From Anaeramoeba flamelloides (lineage: Eukaryota; Metamonada; Anaeramoebidae), in contig JANTQA010000032.1 of assembly GCA_027625915.1 (NCBI GenBank), positions 6,634,001 to 6,698,000 of the forward strand: a DNA stretch of 64,000 nucleotides. Direction: 5' to 3'. Shown here one piece after another: positions 57,585-64,000 of the stretch. The notes under the pieces were generated by a model that saw only the letters and a program-made list of their open reading frames with translations, searched no databases and was not told where the DNA came from. Position numbers and translations under genes: made by a program. The first letter of the stretch is position 1. Every line of letters starts with the position of its first letter.

Positions 57585-58274
57585 TTACTTTTCGGCGTTT
57601 TGAGGATATTTTTTTATATAATATTGCCAAAAATCAGGAAGTGCATTTTTTCCCTTTTCAACAATTTCCTCTTTTGTTGAAGGTGTATCAATAACTTTAA
57701 GAATATTTTCCCTTAAAAAAGTTTCACTTGTTTGCTTTACTAAATTTTGTTTCATAATTTCCAATAAAACAATATTGTCATGATATTGTTGTTTGTATGC
57801 ACTCGGATTAAAATCCCCTTGCTGTTTTTTTATCGTTCCAATGCTCCCTTCTTCTTTTGTTTTTTTCTTTCCCATTATTTGCGCTTTGTGTGAATTCAGA
57901 TTAATATTTTTCAATTTTGCGCTTGAGAATTTCGAATAGTATGAATTTTTGTTTTGATTTTGTATTTGGATTGGTATTTGCTTTTGAGTATTGTCATTGG
58001 TTATATCTTGTTTCAAATTATCCTTCTTGCTATTGAGATTGGGGCCATCATTATCACCGTTTTCATTATTACCAAAGGATAAATAATTATCTTTTTTCGC
58101 ATAATGCCTCCAAAAATCTTCCCAGAAATCAGGTTTTGTCTTGGTAAGATCATTGTGAATTTGATCATCGGTTCCATTTTGTGTTAAGGTACCATTTGAT
58201 TCCAATGGCAAACCATTCTCAAATTTTTGCCCGGTCTTCTTGCTTGTAAGATAATTAACCAACAGCTTTTCCAT
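57585..58274 (-). CDS. Gln/Asn/Lys-rich orphan protein with PDFW motifs
   Basis: 229 codons from ATG at 58274 (MEKLLVNYLTSKKTGQK). The frame continues upstream through SLTSQQNK to an acceptor-like TAACAG at about 58320, so a 5' exon is likely. Two similar aromatic motifs are present: KPDFWEDFWRHYAKK (about residues 46-60) and, near the C-terminus, EIVEKGKNALPDFWQYYIKK. The second resembles QIVEEGKKTYPILWSCF in the orphan protein at 50397-51953, suggesting a small shared domain. The centre is low complexity (IQIQNQNKN). No known family recognised. Confidence 0.65.
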   Translation of the reverse strand: MEKLLVNYLTSKKTGQKFENGLPLESNGTLTQNGTDDQIHNDLTKTKPDFWEDFWRHYAKKDNYLSFGNNENGDNDGPNLNSKKDNLKQDITNDNTQKQIPIQIQNQNKNSYYSKFSSAKLKNINLNSHKAQIMGKKKTKEEGSIGTIKKQQGDFNPSAYKQQYHDNIVLLEIMKQNLVKQTSETFLRENILKVIDTPSTKEEIVEKGKNALPDFWQYYIKKYPQNAEK

Positions 58275-58406
58275 TTTGTTTTGTTGAGATGTCAAACTAT
58301 TATAATAATTGTGTTCCTGTTAATATATAATTTTTTTTTGAAAAAATCATTTTTAAAATAAAAATCAAAGGAAATTAGAACAAAAGGTTAGTTCTTTCAA
58401 AATAAA

Positions 58407-58529
58407 GCTGTTTTTAAAAAGATGTGTACTAAAAGTTTTAGAAGTGGACCTTCAAACTATCAAATTCACCCATTTTAACCAGTTTGAATAACACCTTAAA
58501 CACTTTTTCGCGCACTTTTTTAAAACAGC
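58407..58529. mobile_element. Small palindromic MITE family F, copy 3
   Basis: About 123 bp with ends GCTGTTTTTAAAAAGATGTG and the inverse CGCGCACTTTTTTAAAACAGC-type right arm. Relationship to the copies at 56311 and 56621 rests on the shared AAAAAAGTG core. Confidence 0.5.
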
Positions 58530-61500
58530 AAAAAGATACATTTGCTAGTTTTAATTCAAGAAAATTTTAAGAAAGAATGGATCGAATTCGAAATTATTTT
58601 TAATTGGAAAGGATGAACCAAAAGACAGGAAAGGATGATCAAAAAAAAAAATTAATAAAAAAAAAAATATTAATTTCAAAAAAAAAAAACCTAATTGATA
58701 ACAAAAATTGAAAGGATATTTTTAATCTCAGCCACTCCTGTATCTTGAAGAACTCACACACATACACAAAGTGTAGTCGCACACTAGAGTGTGAGTTTTG
58801 GAAAATTATTCTGGAATTTTCTGTTACAAAATAAATTAAAAAAAAAAATTAATTGTCACAAAAAAAAAGAGGCTGAATATGATCAATAAAGAAACAAAAA
58901 ATAATAAGAAGAAAACAGATCCAACACGAGAGCCACTTGAAAATTCAAACACAATACCTTGTAAACTTAAAATAATTGTTGTTTTTTTTTTTAGATTTTT
59001 TGTTTGGATCTCAAATCAGACGCTTTTTGGAGTATTAAAATAAAAAAGTTCAAAATATTTTAAAATCTATTATTACTTTATTTAGACCCTCCATTTCTTG
59101 AATTCCCCTTGTTATCAAGTAACTATTAATAATTTTTGAAATAGTTGTGGAGATTGATGAAAAATAATAAAAATAAAAGAACCAAGACAATGATCAAGTT
59201 ACAAAATTAAAAAAATATTTTTCCTTTTATTGCAAATTTTTCTTTTTAAAAATTTTATTGAGAATTAGACAAACACAAAAAACCATTGAAGAAAAGGAAT
59301 GTAAGTTTTAATGAATATTTTTTTTTTTTAGAATAAAATGCTTTGAAGTTTACTAAAAAGATCTTTTTGAAATTAAATTGTTCAAGAAAAACATCACTCT
59401 TAGGAATAATTGTGTTTCATTTTATTTCTTTTACTAAGACAGATTTGAAAAAGATTAAATTTGAAAGTAAAAATTCGAGAACAAATGTGTGTGTAGAAAT
59501 GTTGAATAAATATATTACCAATTGTTTTTCTGCTGTGTTTTTTAAATTCTCCAAAGTTTGTTAAAATTTTTTTTTTCAAAAATTATCAAAAGAAACATTA
59601 CTAACCGATGAGACGACCAAAATTTTTGAATTAATTATCCTTTTTTGGGGCTGTTAAATTCGAAAAAATCATTAAATTTTGGAAAATTGTGGAAAATTTG
59701 AGATTCCGATTACAGCAATATTATAAAAGACAAAAAATTTCCTATGAATTGATGTTCAAGTTTGATATTATTTTTAGAATTATAGTGAAACAACTTTATT
59801 TTAATTTTGAAACATTATTTTTTAGAAAACTTGGTTAAAAACAGATTTAATCAATCAAAGGTTGACATCCCTGTCAATTGTATTTTATTTTTCATTGATT
59901 CTCTCGTCTCTCAAGTCTTTTGTTTTATGATAAAATATGATCAAAAGTTTAAGTTTGGAAATTTTTTTGTTTCATTTTTTGATAAAGGGATAGATTTAAA
60001 ATTAATGATTTTAAAAACACCACTGGTTGAATTTAACAGAACTAAATCAAATACTTTGATCTTTAAAACTAAATAAGGATCCTAAAAGGTTTTTATTTTG
60101 GAAAAAAAAAATCAAAATCATAAAACAAAAATGAAGAAATTTTAACTTTTAAAGAACAAACAGTTTCTTCGTCGTTTTTTGAAAAGCAGAAATAATTTTA
60201 ACAAAAAATTTTTCCAAAAAGAGAATTTTTAAATTTCAGGTAATGATTTTAGTGATCAAGTAGTGAACAATTTTTGGCTGAAAACGATTATTTCGGTTGT
60301 ACAACCCAGAAAGATTCATAAACCAAAAATTGTGATCCAACCATTTAAGAGTAAACATGTAATTGAAAGTCCAAAATGAAAAAGGGTTAAATTTTGTGAA
60401 ATCCCAATTGTAGGCTGGCTGATGATTGTATTGGCTCAAAGTTAAATTCCTCTTCAAGAAGGGTAATTTTAAAAATGTGTAACAAATAAAGACATCAAAG
60501 GAGAAACTGAAAAAAAAATTGAGAAACCGAATGGGTCTCTTATAACAAACATTCTGAAGAGCCATTTTAATTCACACTTTTTTATCCAACAATCAAAAAA
60601 AAAATGTTTATGTTTTTTCATTTAAAAATTTTATATTAAAAGGAGATGCCAAACTAAACCAGAAATTCAGATAAAAATACCTTTGTCAAGTTTTTCTATT
60701 CGTTTTTGGTCTTAGATTCAGAATATTTTTTTATTTTTAACATTTTGTTTGAAAAACTATTTTTCTGGTTTTATGAAATTTGAACCTATTCACATTTATT
60801 TCAAGATCTTAAAATGTAGAGGCGTCCTTTTAACAATCAAAATTTTCATTTGTAAATGGTTTGATCGACTTTCTTGGTATTTGTTGCTCTAATTATAATT
60901 TCTTCATTTTTTTTGGGACAATTGTGATTAAATATTTGGGTGTTTTTGCGAAAAGATTAATCAAAGAATAATTTAATTATGAAGACATAACTAAGTGGAA
61001 GCAAAAATTGAAAAGAGAACTTACTTTAGTGTTACACATTTTGAAAATCGATAGTTACACGAATAGCAAGGTTTTTGTAGATAATCTCAAAAGAAATAAT
61101 AAAGTACAAAGAAAAAAAGAAAAAGAGAAATAATAAATTAAACGGAAATTGATAAAGATAAAGAACGAAAAAGATAATATTAAATTAAAAAGAAAGAGAA
61201 GGAGAAAGATAAAAAGAAAGAGAATTGGGTTTCAAACAATTGTACTACAAACAAATCGATTTTATGTTTGTCAAAAAGCAATCTTAAGAATGAAATATTT
61301 TGTTTTCATTCAACACCAACAGTTTGGAATTGGTGTTCTGTTAGATATTGTGCTGTGCTTGAGAAAAATATTATCAACCAAGCAATTAATTGGAACAACT
61401 TTTTGGTTCTGCAGAAACAAAGTAAATGAAAAATCTTTTGCTTTTGGTTAATTCAACAAATTAGAATCTGAAATGGATTTCTATGAATTTCTTGTTTAGA

Positions 61501-63651
61501 TACCTTTCGTTGTTGAGGCACTGTGAATACAAACAAAAAGAAGACAAGATCTCATTTTTGTTTCAATGCTTAAAGTGTAGAATCAAGCGAAATGAGCTGA
61601 TTATTTATTTTTCAAACAATTCGAACAGCAGAACATTTGTTCTGATTTTGGAACATTTTGTGAAAACGCGAAAAAATTAAAAAAATGAAAGATTCAGGGT
61701 TGGAATCTTTAAACCGTGTATCCGAAAAGAAATTGAAGACAAATAATGATAATATTTTGATAAATACTTTAGTTAGGTCATAATTATGAGAAAACAATTC
61801 AAATGGTAACACTCACAAGTCTTTTTAGTGATCAATAAATATTTAATTTTTTACTTTTTTTCCCTTTTTTTTTTTCATTTTTCGGATGCTTTTTTCAGTA
61901 TCAGAATTATTCTTTTAAGTCTTTAAGGTAACTTTTTCCTTTCTACACTTTTGTTTATGATTTAAAAACTCTTTTAAGGTCCTAGTAACTCTTATTTATA
62001 ATTAATCCCAAAGGTAATAGAATAATTATTTACTCAAGGGTACAATTAAACACGATTATGCAACTTCATTTATCAACTTTAGAGAATTGAGTTATCATTT
62101 TTAAAAGATTTCATTTTACTCAATGTAATTTTCAGTCAAGAAGATCTGATCCTTTTTTGTTTGGATTTTTAGATCAAAATAAGAAAAGGAATTTTTTTAA
62201 AAAATTTTTATTTTGGAAGAAATCACACTTTAAGTAATTTATGAGAGTCTGTATGAACAAATAACCTTGAAGCGTTAATCTTATTTAAAAATACAATAAA
62301 AATAAATAAAATATTGAATTCTTGAAGATCTAAAAAATTTAAACATTTATTTTATTCAAAAATATTTCTTAGATTTCTTGAAATTTAAAAGATTGTGCAA
62401 TATTAATTTTCAAATACCAAGAGTATAAACAAGGAACTATTGGAATTAAAAGCAGGTATTTGAGAATATATATTATTTTTTTTTTTTAAGATTTATTTCT
62501 TTGAATTAGTGTTATATTTGTTTGAAAATCTTTAAAAAATTAGAGAAATAATTGTAAAGTCCATTTATAAAATTTAACGTTTGTGGTTTACAAACCCACT
62601 GAAAGAATTAAGATTGAGTTAATTATTTATTGATTATAAATAATCAAAAAAATTATTATTTCTTTAGATTATAAGTTGAATTTTCCCGGTCTAAAAAAAT
62701 TATTATAGGTGGATTTTTAATTTGATTTTTTGGATTTTTTTCTTGTATTTTTTTATTCCAATAAAGAGAAAAAATTGATTTAAACTGTTCTTTGAAGCAA
62801 AAAATCTTATTTTTTTCAAGTTTAAAATAATTATGGTAATTTTTTTTGTAATTAAGTAGATTTTTTTTCCCAAAGAGTTTTTAGAAAACTTAGTGGTTTC
62901 ATTTTTTACTAGTGTATTTTGGTATCCTTCCTATACAGATATTAAGATTTCAATCTTCTTTCAAAGAAAATAATTTTTTTTTTAAATAATTCAGAAATAA
63001 ATTGAATTTTGAAATTTTCAAAAATTCGAAAAAAGGATCATTATTTTAAAAAAAATAACTCATTTCTGAAAATAGCTTTTAAACGTAATTTTACTCTTCT
63101 AGAAATCAGATTTTTACTTCATTTTTCAATTTCAAGATGAGGTAAGTTTTTTTGAATTTGCTATTACATTTCCTTGAAGATTTTTTTTTAGTTTACTAGT
63201 TACTTAATACGATTTTTTATGTTTGTTAGTATTATTTGATTATTATTCTAAGGTTTTGGTTCTATGAAATATGAAATACGATTATTTGTTGATCTTGTAA
63301 TCAGCAATATATCAATATATTTCTTTAATCACCGATTATCAAATCTTTAAAAAATATTCCATTAAAAAACAAACTAAAGAAAACAATGAAAATTTTTTCA
63401 AATTAATTTTGCTATTAACAATTTCTAAAACTTATCCCTTTTCTGTTTTTTTTTAAAAAAATTAAATGAATTTTTTTTTTTTTTTATTAATCATTTTTAC
63501 AAAAAATAAAATTTTAAAAAACCCCTTTGGATATTATTAAAAAAAACAACTCATATCTTGATAAGGGTTTTTTTTTTACGAAATCAAAACTAAACAAAAA
63601 AAAATAAATAAAAAATTGAAACAAGAACATTTATTTTTTTTTTTTTTTTAG
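58530..63651. other. Interval with decayed coding-like patches, no confident gene
   Basis: Patches at about 59343-60570 and 61149-61680 have mixed amino-acid composition in several plus-strand frames (for example NDFSDQVVNNFWLKTIISVV after a TTTCAG at 60239, and EMDFYEFLV near 61470) but stops and frame changes interrupt them, and no family is recognised. They may be remnants of one or more lost genes or of a transposon. The rest is A/T-rich. Confidence 0.3.
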
Positions 63652-63849
63652 AGTATTAAAAATAATTCCAAACGACATAATAATTTTTCGAACTGGATAA
63701 TTTCAAGACAAAGCATTGTCAGAGGTATTTGTTGGATCTTTTTGAATAAAACCTCTTCCAGAGCTGTACAATTCTATAACATCCCCGCAATTTTAATATC
63801 AATAGTTTGGGGTGTTTATTGTTACTATTACAATTCTATATCTTTTTGA
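63652..63849 (+). CDS. Probable 3' exon of a membrane protein (partial)
   Basis: A T-rich tract ending in TTTTTAG is followed by a 65-codon open frame to TGA: SIKNNSKRHNNFSNWIISRQ, SIVRGICWIFLNKTSSRAVQ, FYNIPAILISIVWGVYCYYY, NSISF. Balanced composition and a hydrophobic segment of about 15 residues near the end suggest a C-terminal membrane helix. It has no start codon, so it should be a terminal or internal exon; a GTAAGT donor next to an ATG at 63137 is a candidate 5' exon but its phase does not match this frame. Family unknown. Confidence 0.35.
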   Translation, partial: SIKNNSKRHNNFSNWIISRQSIVRGICWIFLNKTSSRAVQFYNIPAILISIVWGVYCYYYNSISF

Positions 63850-64000
63850 AGGTTTGAATTCTTTATCGTTTTTTTTTTTTAAGATCTTTGGTTTGGAGTA
63901 TGTATAATTTCTATTATGATTTCTAAACGATGGATTTTTGAAATCTTAATAGTTCTAAGTTGATTATTTCTTTTTTTTTTTTTTTTTTTTCGAACTGATT

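Noticed and set aside
1-64000. Retrovirus-, LTR- or Polinton-like elements
   Set aside because: No long terminal direct repeats, reverse transcriptase, integrase or capsid-like frames were recognised.

Overview
The window looks like nuclear DNA of an AT-rich, intron-bearing, anaerobic single-celled eukaryote. Evidence is a eukaryotic tRNA-Leu with a Pol III T-run, GT-AG introns, eukaryote-only proteins (glia maturation factor, a MARK/PAR-1-type kinase with UBA-like and KA1 parts, an ABHD17-like hydrolase) and an [FeFe]-hydrogenase with a flavodoxin tail. Intergenic and intronic DNA is extremely A/T-rich and packed with small palindromic DNA elements. A free-living metamonad (for example an Anaeramoeba-like lineage) would fit, but nothing in the sequence fixes the taxon.

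Layout. 1-5.9 kb: tRNA-Leu(AAG) on the minus strand, then gene-free repeat DNA with two copies of a palindromic TA-flanked MITE. 5.9-16.4 kb: the centrepiece, a five-exon plus-strand gene whose product joins about eight WD40 repeats to a complete [FeFe]-hydrogenase catalytic domain and a C-terminal flavodoxin domain; one intron is about 5.5 kb. 18.5-20.1 kb: minus-strand ABHD17-like serine hydrolase with a long Ser/Glu-rich tail. 20-26.6 kb: repeats, including a (AG)n tract and a near-perfect palindrome of about 1.17 kb. 26.6-27.3 kb: charged orphan protein. 30.7-37.2 kb: minus-strand MARK-like kinase that keeps its introns but carries four disabling changes, so it reads as an unprocessed pseudogene. 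39.1-39.8 kb: glia maturation factor (GMF), rebuilt from three exons to exactly 141 residues. 44-48 kb: a bZIP-like coiled-coil protein and two small exon predictions on the plus strand. 50.4-52.0 and 57.6-58.3 kb: two charged orphan proteins sharing a short motif. 53.7-56.3 kb: a DNA element inserted into another copy of itself, each with its own 3-bp target duplication. The last 5.7 kb is mostly gene-free, apart from a probable terminal exon near 63.7 kb.

How the parts relate. The genes are not an operon and show no common pathway. The hydrogenase fusion is the biochemical highlight: electrons could pass from flavodoxin FMN and/or the ferredoxin-type clusters to the H-cluster, while the WD40 propeller could dock the enzyme to a partner. 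It lacks the ligands for the His/Cys [4Fe-4S] cluster normally found between the [2Fe-2S] domain and the two ferredoxin motifs. GMF (actin branch regulation), the MARK-like kinase and the hydrolase are ordinary eukaryotic cell biology. Much of the rest is a graveyard of non-autonomous DNA transposons; no transposase gene was recognised.
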